From Pseudomonas anguilliseptica (GTDB taxonomy: Bacteria > Pseudomonadota > Gammaproteobacteria > Pseudomonadales > Pseudomonadaceae), in the NCBI RefSeq assembly GCF_900105355.1, contig NZ_FNSC01000001.1, positions 124,001 to 188,000 of the forward strand: 64,000 bases of DNA, in the 5' to 3' direction. The notes under the pieces are model-generated. The model made no database searches, was not told the DNA's origin, and saw only the letters and a list, made by a program, of their open reading frames with translations. Each line of letters begins with the position of its first letter. Position 1 is the first letter of the stretch. The position numbers and the translations under genes were made by a program. This document shows positions 35,606 to 46,412 of the stretch, in pieces.

Positions 35606-36754
35606 TTACACCGCGCAGAGTTTGTCGGCGGCCTGGCGCAGGGTTTCCTCGCGCTTGGCGAAACAGAAGCGCACCAGGCGCAGATCCTTGGGCGGCTGTT
35701 GATAGAACACCGATACCGGAATGACGGCCACGCCATGCTCGCGGGTCAGCCATTCGGCCATGGCAACATCGTCGAGGTCGCTGCGGATCGCCGAATAGTC
35801 GACCAACTGGAAATAGGTGCCAGTGGTGCGGGTAAAGGCAAAGCGTGAGCCGGCCAGCAGGTCGCAGAACAGATCGCGCTTGGCCTGGTAGAAGGCCGGC
35901 AGCTCGACCACATGCTCGGGATGCGCGGCCATATAGTCGGCCAGCGCCCACTGCAGCGGCGTCACGCCGCAGAAACTGACGTACTGGTGAACCTTGCGCA
36001 GCTCGGCACTCAGGGCTGATGGCGCTACCACATAGCCGGTCTTCCAGCCAGTGACGTGGTAGGTCTTGCCGAACGAGCTGACCACGAAGGCGCGCTGATA
36101 CAGCTCCTCGTGAGCTAGCACGCTGGCGTGCTTGACCCCATCGAACACCAGATGCTCGTAGACCTCATCGCTGATCAGGTAGATATCGCGCTCGCGGATC
36201 AGCGCCGCCAGCTGGTCCAGTTCGGCTCGTGAAATCAGCGCGCCGCTGGGGTTGTGCGGGCTGTTAAGGATAATCAAACGAGTGCGCGAGCTCAGCGCAT
36301 CGCCCAGGCGCTGCCAGTCGATGGCGAAATCCGGCAGCGCCAGCGGCACATGCACACAGCGCCCACCGGCCAGCTGCACCGAAGGCTCGTAGCTGTCGTA
36401 GCTGGGGTCGAAGACTATGACTTCATCGCCCGGCTGGATCAGCGCCTGGATAGCGCAGAAGATGCCCTGAGTGGCCCCGGGCACTATGGTGACTTCGCTA
36501 TCTGCACTGACCTCGCGGCCGTAGCAACGCGCCACCTTGGCCGCCACCTGTTCGCGCAGGGCCGGCAGGCCGGTCATCGGCGCGTACTGATTATGCCCGG
36601 CGGCAATATGCCGCCCGACCGCCTCACGCAGCGTCTGCGGGCCATCGAAGTCGGGGAAGCCCTGGGACAGGTTGAGCGCACCGGTTTCCCCGGCGAGCTG
36701 CGACATGCGGGTAAAGATGGTGGTGCCGACATTCGGCAGTTTGCTGATAATCAT
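35606..36754 (-). CDS. PLP-dependent aminotransferase (YbdL/MtnE-like)
   Basis: A 382-residue fold-type I aminotransferase. Landmarks are LNLSQGFPDFDGP, the Tyr in YAPMTGLPALREQVA, NSPHNPSGALIS (Asn), DEVYEHLVF (Asp-x-x-Tyr) and the PLP lysine in SSFGKTYHVTGWKTGY. It groups with methionine aminotransferase YbdL and kynurenine/glutamine transaminases. With the omega-amidase next door it probably recycles 4-methylthio-2-oxobutanoate to methionine using glutamine. ATG 36754 (MIISKLPNVG) is chosen over an upstream frame extension of 28 codons. Confidence 0.9.
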   Translation of the reverse strand: MIISKLPNVGTTIFTRMSQLAGETGALNLSQGFPDFDGPQTLREAVGRHIAAGHNQYAPMTGLPALREQVAAKVARCYGREVSADSEVTIVPGATQGIFCAIQALIQPGDEVIVFDPSYDSYEPSVQLAGGRCVHVPLALPDFAIDWQRLGDALSSRTRLIILNSPHNPSGALISRAELDQLAALIRERDIYLISDEVYEHLVFDGVKHASVLAHEELYQRAFVVSSFGKTYHVTGWKTGYVVAPSALSAELRKVHQYVSFCGVTPLQWALADYMAAHPEHVVELPAFYQAKRDLFCDLLAGSRFAFTRTTGTYFQLVDYSAIRSDLDDVAMAEWLTREHGVAVIPVSVFYQQPPKDLRLVRFCFAKREETLRQAADKLCAV

Positions 36755-36830
36755 CGAGGCAATATTCCTGGGCCAGCGCCGGTCTTGAACGCTATTGACA
36801 CGGCAGAATAGCCGATCGCCCAGAGACGCA

Positions 36831-36852
36831 AAAGGCACCCGAAGGTGCCTTT
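36831..36852 (-). terminator. Rho-independent terminator of der
   Basis: AAAGGCACC-CGAA-GGTGCCTTT; on the minus strand the loop is the stable TTCG tetraloop and the stem ends in T. It lies 22 bases after the der stop, ending the long core transcript. Confidence 0.88.
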
Positions 36853-36873
36853 ATAGAGCGTTCAGACCCAAGC

Positions 36874-38346
36874 CTAGCGCTTGTCTTTGCGCTTCTTCTC
36901 GGCCTTCTTGTGGTGGCTCATCAGGCGGCGCTTCTTGTTCACCTGGCGATCGGTGAGGGTGTTCTTGTTGCCCTCATACGGGTTCTCGCCACCCTTGAAC
37001 TCGATACGGATCGGCGTACCGACCAGCTTGAGCACGCGGCGGTAGGTGTTTTCCAGGTAGCGGATATAGGACTTGGGCACCGCTTCGACTTGGTTGCCGT
37101 GGATCACGATCAGCGGCGGGTTGGCGCCACCCAGGTGGGCATAACGCAGCTTGATCCGGCGACCGCTGACCATGGGTGGCGCGTGATCGCTCACTGCATC
37201 TTCGAGGATCTGGGTCAGGCGGTTGGTCGGCCAGCGGGTAATCGCCGACTTGAACGAGGCCTGCACCGACTTGTACAGGTTGCCCACGCCGGTGCCGTGC
37301 AGCGCCGAGATAAAGTGGATATCGGCGAAGTCGACGAAGAACAACCGGCGTTGCAGCTCGGTCTTCACGTAGTCGCGTTCGCTGGGCTCCATGCCGTCCC
37401 ATTTGTTCAGGGCGATCACCAGGGCGCGGCCGCTTTCCAGAACAAAGCCAAGCAGGTTGAGGTCGTGGTCCACCACCCCTTCGCGGGCATCCATGACGAA
37501 CACCACGACGTTGGAGTCCTGGATCGCCTGCAGGGTTTTCACCACCGAGAACTTTTCCACCGCCTCGAAGATCTTGCCGCGGCGACGTACGCCAGCGGTG
37601 TCGATCAGGGTGTACTTCTCGTCATCACGCTCGAAGGGGATATAGATGCTGTCGCGGGTGGTACCGGCCTGGTCATAGACGATAACCCGCTCTTCGCCGA
37701 GCATGCGGTTAACCAGGGTCGACTTGCCGACGTTGGGCCGGCCGATGATGGCCAGCTTGATGCCGTCCTTTTCGCTCGGGCCGGGAATGCGCTTGGCTTC
37801 CTGACCTTCGAGAACGACTTCCTCTTCCTCACCCTCCTCCGGCTCGGTGGCATCCTTGGGGAAGGAGCCCAGCACGGCTTCGAGCATCTGGGTGATGCCG
37901 CGGCCATGGGCACCGGCAATCGGCAGGGACTCGCCCATGCCCATGCTGGCGAACTCGGCGCGGGCCAGGTCGGCGTCGATGTTGTCGACCTTGTTGATAA
38001 CCAGGAAGCTGCGCTTGTTACGGCGACGCAGGTGCTCACCGATCATCTGATCGGAAGCAGACAGGCCGGCGCGCGCATCCACCAGAAACAGCACGGCATC
38101 GGCTTCTTCGATGGCCTGCAGCGACTGCTCGGCCATCTTCGCGTCGATGCCTTCCTCGTCACCGGAAATACCACCGGTGTCGATGACGATATAGGTTCGC
38201 CCCTGCCACTTGGCCTCGCCGTACTGGCGATCACGGGTCAGACCAGACAGGTCGCCGACAATCGCGTCACGGGACTTGGTCAAGCGGTTAAACAGGGTGG
38301 ACTTGCCGACGTTCGGGCGGCCCACCAGGGCAATTACGGGAACCAT
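36874..38346 (-). CDS. der: Ribosome-assembly GTPase Der (EngA)
   Basis: A 490-residue protein with two tandem GTPase domains and a KH-like C-terminal domain. G1 motifs [12 protein letters not shown] (about 8) and [12 protein letters not shown] (about 200), DTGG and DTAG (G3), NKVD and NKWD (G4) are all present. An acidic linker ([12 protein letters not shown]) joins the domains and the C-terminus is strongly basic. It is needed for 50S subunit maturation. ATG 38346 has GGAG 6 bases upstream. Last gene of the bamB cluster. Confidence 0.97.
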   Translation of the reverse strand: MVPVIALVGRPNVGKSTLFNRLTKSRDAIVGDLSGLTRDRQYGEAKWQGRTYIVIDTGGISGDEEGIDAKMAEQSLQAIEEADAVLFLVDARAGLSASDQMIGEHLRRRNKRSFLVINKVDNIDADLARAEFASMGMGESLPIAGAHGRGITQMLEAVLGSFPKDATEPEEGEEEEVVLEGQEAKRIPGPSEKDGIKLAIIGRPNVGKSTLVNRMLGEERVIVYDQAGTTRDSIYIPFERDDEKYTLIDTAGVRRRGKIFEAVEKFSVVKTLQAIQDSNVVVFVMDAREGVVDHDLNLLGFVLESGRALVIALNKWDGMEPSERDYVKTELQRRLFFVDFADIHFISALHGTGVGNLYKSVQASFKSAITRWPTNRLTQILEDAVSDHAPPMVSGRRIKLRYAHLGGANPPLIVIHGNQVEAVPKSYIRYLENTYRRVLKLVGTPIRIEFKGGENPYEGNKNTLTDRQVNKKRRLMSHHKKAEKKRKDKR

Positions 38347-38475
38347 TAGGCTCTCCACTTCGTTATTTCAGAAAATACAAAAGCCGCTGCAGGAGCAGCG
38401 GCCGGAATTCATTGCGCTGGCCAGTGCTGCACAACCCTAGGTGCTGTGCAGCATAGCCAAAGCGTCAGCGAGCGA

Positions 38476-39618
38476 TCACTTGATGGTCAGAGCCACCAGC
38501 TTGCCGCCGTTGCCGTAGGCATACAGCCAATCACCCACGACCAGCGGGCGGGCACGCAGGCCATCGCTGTCGATACGCGTGCGGCCGACAAAACGACCAT
38601 CTACCTGGCTGACCAGGTGCAGGTAGCCCTCCAGGTCACCGAACGCGATATAGCTGGAGAACACTTCCGGCGCCGACAACTGGCGACGAGCCAGAGCATC
38701 ATTGCTCCACAGTGCAGAAGCCGAACGCTCGTCGATACCTTCAACGGTACCGCTGGCCAGGCTTACGTAAACACTGCCGTAACCCTGGGCAACACCGACC
38801 GAGCTGGACGCTTCACGCTGCCAGAGGATACGACCGCTTTCCAGATCCAGCGCGGCAACACGGCCCTGGTAGCTGACGGCGTATAGGGTACCCGCCGAAA
38901 GCAGCAGACCGCCGTCGATATCGACCACGCGATCCAGCTCCGAGCGACCTTGCGGAACGGCTACGCGCTGCTCCCAGACCGGAATACCGCGCTGAGCGTC
39001 CAGCGCAATCACCTTACCGGTGGACAGGCCGGCAATCGCCAGACGATTGGTCAGTACCGGGCTGCCAGTGCCGCGCAGGGTCAGTACCGCCGGAGTGTTC
39101 TCGAAGATCCAGCGCTGCTCGCCGGTGTTCATGTCCAGAGCAATCAGGCGGTCATCCTGAGTCTGTACCAGCACCACGTCGCCGTTCAGCGCAGGCGGCG
39201 CCAGCACTTCACTGGTCACGCGGGCGCGCCACTTTTCTTCACCACTTGCGGTATCGAGAGCGATAATCTCGCCTTTCAGCGTGCCCACTACAACCAGGCC
39301 ATAGCCTGCACCGACTGCGCCGGACACTGGAAGCTCCAGGTCAGCCTTCCAGATCACCTTGCCGGTCATGCGGTCCATGGCCACAACCAGGCCTTCGACG
39401 TCGGCGGCATAGATCTGCTCGCCATCAATCGCCGGTACCAGCATGTTGAAGGACTCGCCCTGGCCATCGCCAATAGAACGACTCCATTCTTTCTGCAGGC
39501 TAACCTCTTCCTCAAACTTGGGCAGATCGGCCGGCGGCAGTTCCTTCTTGCTATTGCTGCTGCAACCTACAGCCAGAACGGCCAGGGCCAGCAGTGCGGC
39601 ATTCTTCCAGCGCATCAC
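38476..39618 (-). CDS. bamB: Outer-membrane assembly lipoprotein BamB
   Basis: A 380-residue lipoprotein (LALAVLAVGC lipobox) with an eight-bladed PQQ-type beta-propeller; repeat signatures such as GKVIWKADL, GEEKWRARV, GEQRWIFEN, PVWEQRV, GRILWQRE are visible. It is a subunit of the BAM complex that folds outer-membrane proteins. The start is ambiguous: GTG 39618 is 9 bases from AAGGGG, ATG 39615 is 12. Either overlaps or abuts the yfgM stop (39620-39622). Confidence 0.95.
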   Translation of the reverse strand: MMRWKNAALLALAVLAVGCSSNSKKELPPADLPKFEEEVSLQKEWSRSIGDGQGESFNMLVPAIDGEQIYAADVEGLVVAMDRMTGKVIWKADLELPVSGAVGAGYGLVVVGTLKGEIIALDTASGEEKWRARVTSEVLAPPALNGDVVLVQTQDDRLIALDMNTGEQRWIFENTPAVLTLRGTGSPVLTNRLAIAGLSTGKVIALDAQRGIPVWEQRVAVPQGRSELDRVVDIDGGLLLSAGTLYAVSYQGRVAALDLESGRILWQREASSSVGVAQGYGSVYVSLASGTVEGIDERSASALWSNDALARRQLSAPEVFSSYIAFGDLEGYLHLVSQVDGRFVGRTRIDSDGLRARPLVVGDWLYAYGNGGKLVALTIK

Positions 39619-39619
39619 G

Positions 39620-40264
39620 TCACGCATCCCCTTTTGCCAGATCATCCAGCTTCATTTGCAGACCACCGACAGCGGCATCTTCAGACAGCGCAGCCTTGGC
39701 TTTTTTGTAGGCGGCGTGTGCATCGTCGGCACGGCCGAGTTGCACCAGCAGGTCACCTTTGAGTTCTTCACGGCTGGCGGCAAAGGCCGGCGCAACCTTG
39801 GCATCCAACAGTTTCAGGGCATCTTCGGCCTTGTCCTGCGCAGCCAGCACGCGCGCCAGACGCTGACGGGCCAACTCAGCCAAACTGTCGTCGGCCGGTT
39901 TGTCGACAATCGCCTGCAGCTCGCTGACAGCGTCGTCCAGCTTGCCAGCCTCTACCGCAACTTTGGCCACAAACAGACTGCCGTACTGAGCGTAATGGGT
40001 ACCGGCGTAATCCTTTTTCAGCGTATTGGCCAACTCAGCGACCTTGCTGGCGTCAGGCTTGCCGCTCGGATCAAGCGCAGCTTCGAGCAACTGCTGATAC
40101 ACCAGCGAAGCACCCTGGGACTGATTAGCCTGATACTTCTGCCAGCCCTGCCAGCCGAACACCACCACCAACGCCAGCGCAACACCGGTCAGCAATGGCA
40201 TGCCATTACGCTGCCACCAGTCCTTGATTACCGCCAGCTCTTCATCATCAGTACGCGAAACCAC
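39620..40264 (-). CDS. yfgM: YfgM-family tetratricopeptide membrane protein
   Basis: A 214-residue protein: a short cytosolic N-terminus (SRTDDEELAVIKDWWQRNG), one membrane span (LLTGVALALVVVFGW) and periplasmic TPR-like helices. YfgM associates with the SecYEG translocon and periplasmic chaperones. The start is GTG 40264, with AGGAG 7 bases upstream; the open frame continues 30 codons further with no support. It sits between hisS and bamB, as in many gammaproteobacteria. Confidence 0.9.
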   Translation of the reverse strand: MVSRTDDEELAVIKDWWQRNGMPLLTGVALALVVVFGWQGWQKYQANQSQGASLVYQQLLEAALDPSGKPDASKVAELANTLKKDYAGTHYAQYGSLFVAKVAVEAGKLDDAVSELQAIVDKPADDSLAELARQRLARVLAAQDKAEDALKLLDAKVAPAFAASREELKGDLLVQLGRADDAHAAYKKAKAALSEDAAVGGLQMKLDDLAKGDA

Positions 40265-40301
40265 CCCAACACTCCTATTCGCTAAATCACTCAACAGGCG
40301 C

Positions 40302-41591
40302 TCAGGCCTGATCGGCGCAGGTCGCCAGATGGTCGGCCAATGCCGACCAAGCAATACTTTGTTGTTCGCCCTGACCGCGCAGCGGCTTGCAACCTACCAC
40401 TTGCTGGGCCAATTCGTCTTCACCCAAGATCAAGGCGAACAGCGCGCCACTCTTGTCGGCCTTCTTGAACTGACTCTTGAAGCTACCCGCCCCGGCATTC
40501 ACCTGCAGACGCAGGTTTGGCAGCTGGTCACGCAGACGCTCGCTTAAAGCCAGCGCCGCCAGTTCAGCAGGCTCGCCAAAGGCGCATAGGTAAACGTCGA
40601 CCGTACGGGCGATTTCAGCAGGTACTTTACCTAGAGTTTCGAGCAACAGCACCAAACGTTCGATGCCCATGGCAAAACCTACGCCTGGCGCCGGCTTACC
40701 GCCCATCTGCTCGACCAGACCGTCGTAACGGCCACCGGCGCAGACAGTACCCTGGGAGCCGAGTTGGTCGGTTACCCACTCGAATACCGTTTTGCTGTAG
40801 TAATCCAGGCCGCGCACCAGCTTGGGATTGATCACGTACGGCACGCCGGCGGCATCCAGGCGTGCTTTGAGCCCCTCGAAATGCACGCGCGAATCTTCAT
40901 CCAGGTAATCCGCCAGTTTCGGTGCATTGACCAGCAGGGCCTGAGTTTCCGGCACTTTGCTGTCAAGAACGCGCAGCGGATTGCTGCTCATGCGTCGGCG
41001 GCTGTCTTCGTCCAGCTGATCGGCGTGTGCAGTCAAAAACTCAACCAGCGCATCACGGTAAACGGCACGCGCGGCGCTGGTGCCCAGGCTGTTGAGTTCA
41101 AGCTTGACCGCATCGCGAATACCCAGCAGGCCCCACAGACGCCAGGTCAGCACGATCAACTCGGCATCGATATCCGGGCCGTCGATATTGAATGCTTCCA
41201 CGCCAATCTGGTGGAACTGACGATAACGGCCTTTCTGTGGACGCTCGTGACGGAACATCGGGCCGATGTACCAGAGTTTCTGTGGTTGCCCACCACCCAC
41301 CAGGCCATGCTCAAGCACAGCGCGCACGCAGGCGGCAGTCCCTTCAGGACGCAGGGTCAGGGAGTCGCCGTTGCGGTCGTCGAAGGTGTACATCTCTTTT
41401 TCAACGATATCGGTGACTTCACCAATAGAGCGCTTGAACAGCTCGGTGAACTCGACAATCGGCATACGAATCTGCCGATAGCCGTAACCGTCCAACAGAC
41501 TGGCGACGGTACCTTCAAAATAACGCCAAAGCGGAGTCTGCTCGGGCAGGATATCGTTCATGCCACGAATGGCTTGCAGGGACTTGCTCAA
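40302..41591 (-). CDS. hisS: Histidyl-tRNA synthetase
   Basis: A 429-residue class II synthetase. Motif 2 region [24 protein letters not shown], the His-specific block [45 protein letters not shown] (motif 3) and a C-terminal anticodon-binding domain are present. The start is TTG 41591 with AAGGA about 6 bases upstream. It lies in the ispG-hisS-yfgM-bamB-der run. Confidence 0.96.
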   Translation of the reverse strand: MSKSLQAIRGMNDILPEQTPLWRYFEGTVASLLDGYGYRQIRMPIVEFTELFKRSIGEVTDIVEKEMYTFDDRNGDSLTLRPEGTAACVRAVLEHGLVGGGQPQKLWYIGPMFRHERPQKGRYRQFHQIGVEAFNIDGPDIDAELIVLTWRLWGLLGIRDAVKLELNSLGTSAARAVYRDALVEFLTAHADQLDEDSRRRMSSNPLRVLDSKVPETQALLVNAPKLADYLDEDSRVHFEGLKARLDAAGVPYVINPKLVRGLDYYSKTVFEWVTDQLGSQGTVCAGGRYDGLVEQMGGKPAPGVGFAMGIERLVLLLETLGKVPAEIARTVDVYLCAFGEPAELAALALSERLRDQLPNLRLQVNAGAGSFKSQFKKADKSGALFALILGEDELAQQVVGCKPLRGQGEQQSIAWSALADHLATCADQA

Positions 41592-41609
41592 TTCAATTCC
41601 TTAACAGTA

Positions 41610-42719
41610 TTAGCTGCGCGCAATCAGAGCGGCGTCAGCAGCGACCTTGTCAGCCGCTTTCTGGCGGATCAGCTTTTCCAACTCATCGACCAGGTTGTCA
41701 TTGCCCAGCTTGAGCGCCGGCTTGCCATCGATATAGATCAGGTTGGGCGAACCACCAGTCAGGCCGATATGGGCCTCTTTGGCTTCGCCAGGGCCGTTGA
41801 CCACGCAGCCGATCACCGCTACATCCAGAGGCACCAACAGGTCTTCGACACGCTGTTCCAGCTCGTTCATGGTTTTCACCACATCGAAGTTCTGCCGCGA
41901 GCAGCTCGGACATGCAATAAAGTTGATACCACGCGAACGCAAGCGCAGGGATTTGAGGATATCGAAACCGACCTTGATCTCTTCCACCGGGTCAGCGGCA
42001 AGGGAGATGCGAATGGTGTCGCCAATGCCTTCAGCCAGCAGCATGCCCAGCCCGACTGCCGATTTCACAGTACCCGAACGCAGGCCACCCGCCTCGGTAA
42101 TACCTAGGTGCAGTGGCTGCTCGATCTGCTTGGCAAGCAGACGATAGGCTTCGACGGCCATAAACACGTCGGAGGCTTTTACGCTAACTTTGAAGTCTGG
42201 GAAATTCAGACGATCCAGGTGCTCAACGTGTCGTAGCGCGGATTCGACTAGCGCCGCCGGGGTCGGCTCGCCATATTTCTTCTGCAAATCCTTTTCCAGC
42301 GAACCGGCATTTACCCCGATACGAATCGGAATACCTTTGTCACGCGCAGCTTCAACCACCGCGCGCACACGGTCTTCGCGACCAATATTGCCTGGGTTGA
42401 TACGCAGGCAGTCGACGCCAAGCTCGGCTACGCGCAAGGCAATCTGGTAGTCAAAGTGAATATCGGCCACCAGCGGCACACGCACCTGCTGTTTGATCTT
42501 GCCGAAGGCTTCGGCTGCATCCATATCCGGCACGGAAACCCGCACGATATCGGCGCCGGCATCTTCCAGGCGACGAATCTGCGCCACGGTGGCAGCTACA
42601 TCATTGGTATCGCTGTTGGTCATGCTCTGCACGGCAATGGGAGCATCCCCCCCCACCGGCACGGAGCCAACCCAGATTTTGCGTGAAATACGGCGCTTGA
42701 TCGGTGATTCGCAATGCAT
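41610..42719 (-). CDS. ispG: 4-hydroxy-3-methylbut-2-en-1-yl diphosphate synthase (IspG/GcpE)
   Basis: A 369-residue [4Fe-4S] enzyme of the MEP isoprenoid pathway. The TIM barrel carries [11 protein letters not shown] and LRINPGNIG. The cluster-binding C-terminus has [10 protein letters not shown] and [24 protein letters not shown] (three Cys and the following Glu). ATG 42719 has GGTGGG 7 bases upstream, one base after the rodZ stop. Its Fe-S cluster links it to the isc operon upstream. Confidence 0.96.
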   Translation of the reverse strand: MHCESPIKRRISRKIWVGSVPVGGDAPIAVQSMTNSDTNDVAATVAQIRRLEDAGADIVRVSVPDMDAAEAFGKIKQQVRVPLVADIHFDYQIALRVAELGVDCLRINPGNIGREDRVRAVVEAARDKGIPIRIGVNAGSLEKDLQKKYGEPTPAALVESALRHVEHLDRLNFPDFKVSVKASDVFMAVEAYRLLAKQIEQPLHLGITEAGGLRSGTVKSAVGLGMLLAEGIGDTIRISLAADPVEEIKVGFDILKSLRLRSRGINFIACPSCSRQNFDVVKTMNELEQRVEDLLVPLDVAVIGCVVNGPGEAKEAHIGLTGGSPNLIYIDGKPALKLGNDNLVDELEKLIRQKAADKVAADAALIARS

Positions 42720-42720
42720 G

Positions 42721-43731
42721 TTACTGCCCACCCAACTTCAGACGTGCGGTCTCACCGGAAATAAAGGGCGCAACATCGACTGGATTGCCATTCAGGCTGA
42801 CCTGCACGCCACGGGCATAACCCAGACGCAGCTCCAGCGGACCCTTACCGACCAGTTGCAGGCTATCGCCTTTACGCTTGAGAGCGCTGAACAACACCTT
42901 GCCATTGGCATCGGTCAGTTGTGTCCAGCAATCGGCAGTGAAATTGAGGCTGACAACAGCTTCGCCTGCGGCAGCTTGTACCGGCGCACTCTCAGCTGGT
43001 ATAGCAGGGACGGCCTCGGCAGCAGCGGGCTCAACAGTGACCGGCACGGCGGCCGCAACCGGTGCACTGGCAGTTGCGCCAAGTGCTGATGGCAGCTCAG
43101 ATTGCGAGGCCAAGGCTGTGACCTCGCTAGCGGCAGCATTTGGAACAGCCGCAGCCCCCTCAGACAGCAGCGGCAACGCGGCTTCCGCATCCAACTGGGC
43201 AGCTTCCACCGCCTGATCTTCCGGCTCATCGAGCGGATGGATCTGCGTAGTGCCGTCAGCGCCGTCCACCTCGACGTGCTCAAGGCTGGTTGAAGCCAGA
43301 TCTTCGGCACGACGCTCGGCCTGCTCCTGCCACCAGAAGAAGCTCAGGCCGGCCAGGGCCAGCAACAGAACAAAACTGACCATGCGCAAAATGCGCTGCG
43401 AGTAGCTCACAGGCTCCTCGATACGCCCCAGGCTATGCACGCTGCTGCCGGCAGCATCGCTGCCAGTGAACTGATCAAACTCCAGCACCAGGCGGTTCTG
43501 ATCAACCTCCAGCAACTTGGCGTACGCCCGTACATAGCCTCGGGCAAAGGTGTGCTCAGACAGCTTGTCGAAAGCACCTTGCTCAACCTGACTCAAACGC
43601 TGCGGGGTCAGATTTAACTGCGCAGCAACCTCGGCAATGGTCCAACCGCGGCTCTCACGAGCCTTGCGCAAAGTCTCACCCGGATTAATGCGGGGAACTG
43701 CTAGCATTTCTGGATGCGCCGCTTTCATCAT
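42721..43731 (-). CDS. rodZ: Cell-shape protein RodZ
   Basis: A 336-residue bitopic protein: a Cro/CI-type helix-turn-helix ([34 protein letters not shown], about 19-52), a basic juxtamembrane region, one membrane span ([18 protein letters not shown]), an Ala/Pro-rich periplasmic linker and a C-terminal DUF4115 domain ([18 protein letters not shown]). It links MreB to the elongation machinery. Its start overlaps the pilF stop (ATGATGA at 43731), so the two are coupled. Confidence 0.92.
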   Translation of the reverse strand: MMKAAHPEMLAVPRINPGETLRKARESRGWTIAEVAAQLNLTPQRLSQVEQGAFDKLSEHTFARGYVRAYAKLLEVDQNRLVLEFDQFTGSDAAGSSVHSLGRIEEPVSYSQRILRMVSFVLLLALAGLSFFWWQEQAERRAEDLASTSLEHVEVDGADGTTQIHPLDEPEDQAVEAAQLDAEAALPLLSEGAAAVPNAAASEVTALASQSELPSALGATASAPVAAAVPVTVEPAAAEAVPAIPAESAPVQAAAGEAVVSLNFTADCWTQLTDANGKVLFSALKRKGDSLQLVGKGPLELRLGYARGVQVSLNGNPVDVAPFISGETARLKLGGQ

Positions 43732-44486
43732 TGCTCCGACAGGTATTGCTGATATTCCGGCGTGCCCGGATAAAGTCGCTTCAACTGCAAGCCAAGGCTC
43801 GCGGCATTGTCGCGCTCCTCGAAAATCTTCGCCAAACGCACCCCCAAGAGCAGGCTGCGAGCATCTGGCTGGGCCAACGCCATATAACTTTCGTAATAGC
43901 CGCGTGCGGGAACGTACTGCTTATCCTCATAGGACAGCTGTGCCATTTCAATCAAGGCGCGAGGCCGCCGACTATTCAACCGTAGCGAACGCTCAAAGTA
44001 GGCCTTAGCCTGCTCACGTTGCTTGAGTTGCAATGAGGTCAATCCGAGGTTTTCAAACACCCGTGAACGCTCCGGGTAAAGAGTGTCCTGAGCAGCCTGG
44101 GTATAGTGCTTGAGCGCTTCCGGATAACGCTGCTGTTCGAACAGAAAACTGCCGTAGTTATTCAACAAACGAGCATCGTCACTGCGTTGCGATAGAGCTT
44201 TGCGGTAGTGATCGTCAGCCAGCTTGGGTTCCATTTCAATCTGGAACACCAAGGCCAAAGCCGCATGCGCATCAGCGTCTGAAGAGTCGAGTTCCAGAGC
44301 TTTTTTCAACGGTATTTTGGCGCGCTCGGTTTCGCCTTGCTGCAGATAGCCAATACCCAGCTGGACATAAGCATCGCGCGCTTCGTCGCGGCCCTTTCCG
44401 GTTTTCATCGGATCAACATTACCGGTTGTAACGCAGCCGGCTAACAGACTGGCGGCCAACAGCAATAAAGCGGGACGCAAGGTCAT
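43728..44486 (-). CDS. pilF: Type IV pilus biogenesis/stability lipoprotein PilF (PilW)
   Basis: A 252-residue lipoprotein (LLLAASLLAGC lipobox) with about six TPR motifs (AYVQLGIGYLQQGETERAKIPLKKALELD and following). It is the pilotin that brings the secretin PilQ to the outer membrane. It lies 13 bases after rlmN and overlaps rodZ by 4 bases. Confidence 0.93.
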   Translation of the reverse strand: MTLRPALLLLAASLLAGCVTTGNVDPMKTGKGRDEARDAYVQLGIGYLQQGETERAKIPLKKALELDSSDADAHAALALVFQIEMEPKLADDHYRKALSQRSDDARLLNNYGSFLFEQQRYPEALKHYTQAAQDTLYPERSRVFENLGLTSLQLKQREQAKAYFERSLRLNSRRPRALIEMAQLSYEDKQYVPARGYYESYMALAQPDARSLLLGVRLAKIFEERDNAASLGLQLKRLYPGTPEYQQYLSEQ

Positions 44487-44499
44487 GGGTGTCCTCCCC

Positions 44500-45648
44500 T
44501 CAGGTTCGATTGGCGGCGGAACTCGGCACTTCGGCCTCGCTACTCAATTCACGCACAGCAATATAGCGTTCACTACGGCGGGTGCGGTCCATAACCTGGC
44601 CAACCAACTGGCCACAAGCCGCATCAATGTCCTCACCACGGGTGGTGCGCACGGTTACATTGTGCCCGGCTTTGTGCAGCAGGTCCTGGAAACGGCGAAT
44701 GGCATTGTTGCTCGGTCGCTCGTAGCCGGAGTGGGGGAAGGGATTAAACGGAATCAGGTTGATCTTGCAAGGCACATCTTTAAGAAGTGCGATCATCTCC
44801 TCAGCGTGCTCGGTCTTATCGTTTACATCCTTGAGCAGGGTGTACTCGATTGTCAGCACGCGTTTCTCGCCGAGGCGCGAGACATAACGCTTGCACGCCG
44901 CCAGCAGCATTTCCAGCGGGTACTTCTTGTTGATCGGCACAAGCTGATTGCGCAGTGCATCGTTTGGCGCATGCAGTGACAGCGCCAGAGACACATCGAT
45001 CACTTCGCCGAGTTTGTCGATCATCGGCACTACGCCCGAGGTTGACAGCGTCACCTTGCGTTTGGAAATGCCATAACCGAGGTCGTCCATCATGATTTTC
45101 ATGGCGGCGACGACGTTGTCGAAGTTCAGTAGCGGCTCACCCATACCCATCATCACTACGTTGGTGATAGCACGGTCGATCTTCGCCGGCACGCTGCCGA
45201 ACGACTTGTTGGCGATCCACACCTGGCCGATCACTTCGGCGGCGCTCAGATCGCTGTTAAAACCTTGCTTGCCAGTCGAGCAGAAACTGCAATCCAGTGC
45301 ACAGCCGGCCTGCGACGACACACACAAGGTGCCTCGCGTGCCCTGGGGGATATACACGGTTTCTACGCAACTGCCTGACGCCACTCGCACAACCCACTTG
45401 CGCGTGCCATCAGTAGAAATATCTTCGCTGACCACTTCCGGGCCGCGGATTTCAGCACAGGCCTTGAGCTTTTCGCGCAAGACCTTGCTGACGTTACTCA
45501 TGGCATCAAAATCATCGATGCCAAAGTGGTGAATCCATTTCATCATCTGCCCGGCACGGAAACGCTTTTCCCCGATGCTTTCGAAGAATTGCTCCATTTC
45601 TGCCAAGGTCAGACCCAGCAGATTGATTTTACCGGTAGCTTCAGTCAT
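44500..45648 (-). CDS. rlmN: Dual-specificity RNA methyltransferase RlmN
   Basis: A 382-residue radical-SAM enzyme that methylates C2 of A2503 in 23S rRNA and A37 in some tRNAs. The cluster motif is [28 protein letters not shown] and the second catalytic Cys near the C-terminus ([13 protein letters not shown]) are visible. ATG 45648 has GAGGG 7 bases upstream; the frame extends 14 codons further without support. Confidence 0.96.
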   Translation of the reverse strand: MTEATGKINLLGLTLAEMEQFFESIGEKRFRAGQMMKWIHHFGIDDFDAMSNVSKVLREKLKACAEIRGPEVVSEDISTDGTRKWVVRVASGSCVETVYIPQGTRGTLCVSSQAGCALDCSFCSTGKQGFNSDLSAAEVIGQVWIANKSFGSVPAKIDRAITNVVMMGMGEPLLNFDNVVAAMKIMMDDLGYGISKRKVTLSTSGVVPMIDKLGEVIDVSLALSLHAPNDALRNQLVPINKKYPLEMLLAACKRYVSRLGEKRVLTIEYTLLKDVNDKTEHAEEMIALLKDVPCKINLIPFNPFPHSGYERPSNNAIRRFQDLLHKAGHNVTVRTTRGEDIDAACGQLVGQVMDRTRRSERYIAVRELSSEAEVPSSAANRT

Positions 45649-45671
45649 GGCTTCACCCTCACCCGATTCGC

Positions 45672-46103
45672 TTAGCGAATACGTGCGCAAACTTCGGTGG
45701 CAGCGAAGAAGTAAGCGATTTCGCGGGCAGCGGAAGCTTCCGAGTCGGAACCGTGAACAGCGTTTTCGTCGATGGAAACGGCGAAATCAGCACGAATGGT
45801 GCCGGCAGCTGCTTCTTTAGGATTGGTAGCGCCCATCAGCTCGCGGTTAGCCAGAACAGCGTTTTCGCCTTCCAGAACCTGAACGATAACCGGACCGGAG
45901 GTCATGAAAGCAACCAGGTCCTTGAAGAAGCCGCGCTCGCTATGCTCAGCGTAGAAGCCAGCAGCTTCGCGCTCGGACAGTTGAACCATTTTCGAAGCAA
46001 CGACACGCAGGCCGGCCTTTTCGAAACGAGTGGTGATCTCGCCAACAACGTTTTTAGCAACGGCATCAGGCTTGATGATGGAGAAAGTGCGTTGAACAGC
46101 CAT
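45672..46103 (-). CDS. ndk: Nucleoside diphosphate kinase
   Basis: A 143-residue enzyme, standard length, balancing nucleoside triphosphate pools. The active-site histidine lies in NAVHGSDS near residue 117, and the N-terminal [13 protein letters not shown] motif is intact. ATG 46103 has GGAG 6 bases upstream. A terminator separates it from iscX, so it probably has its own promoter. Confidence 0.97.
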   Translation of the reverse strand: MAVQRTFSIIKPDAVAKNVVGEITTRFEKAGLRVVASKMVQLSEREAAGFYAEHSERGFFKDLVAFMTSGPVIVQVLEGENAVLANRELMGATNPKEAAAGTIRADFAVSIDENAVHGSDSEASAAREIAYFFAATEVCARIR

Positions 46104-46132
46104 GTGAAACTCCAGAAACAATGATTAAAGCG

Positions 46133-46163
46133 AAAAATTAAACCCGCGAATTATACGCGGGTT
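46133..46163 (-). terminator. Rho-independent terminator of the isc operon
   Basis: On the minus strand AACCCGCG-TATAATT-CGCGGGTT (arms 46163-46156 and 46148-46141) is followed by TAATTTTT. It is 35 bases past the iscX stop. Confidence 0.85.
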
Positions 46164-46197
46164 CCGGTTAAATGCGTAGGCCAGGCCAAAAGGCCAG

Positions 46198-46398
46198 TTA
46201 ATCCGCCTCGTCGATCCAGGCTGCCTGAATGGCTTCAAGCACCTTCTCGCCGCCGCGCTGAGGATCATCGCTGAACTCCGGCAACGCCAGAATCCACTTA
46301 TGCAGATCGACAAACTTTACGTAACGAGGGTCTACCTCAGGCTTTGATTCCGCCAACTGAATGGCGATTTCCAGAACATCAACCCACTTCAGACTCAT
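46198..46398 (-). CDS. iscX: Fe-S assembly regulator IscX
   Basis: A 66-residue acidic protein with the family pattern LKWVDVLEIAIQLAE...VDPRYVKFVDLHKWILALPEF. It binds IscS and iron and tunes cluster assembly. AAGGAG precedes the ATG; it is the last gene of the isc operon, 14 bases after fdx. Confidence 0.95.
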   Translation of the reverse strand: MSLKWVDVLEIAIQLAESKPEVDPRYVKFVDLHKWILALPEFSDDPQRGGEKVLEAIQAAWIDEAD

Positions 46399-46412
46399 AA
46401 CAACTCCTTGAA

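Noticed and set aside
36910..38349. A 479-codon frame antisense to der
   Set aside because: Shadow of der; the minus-strand gene has two complete GTPase domains.
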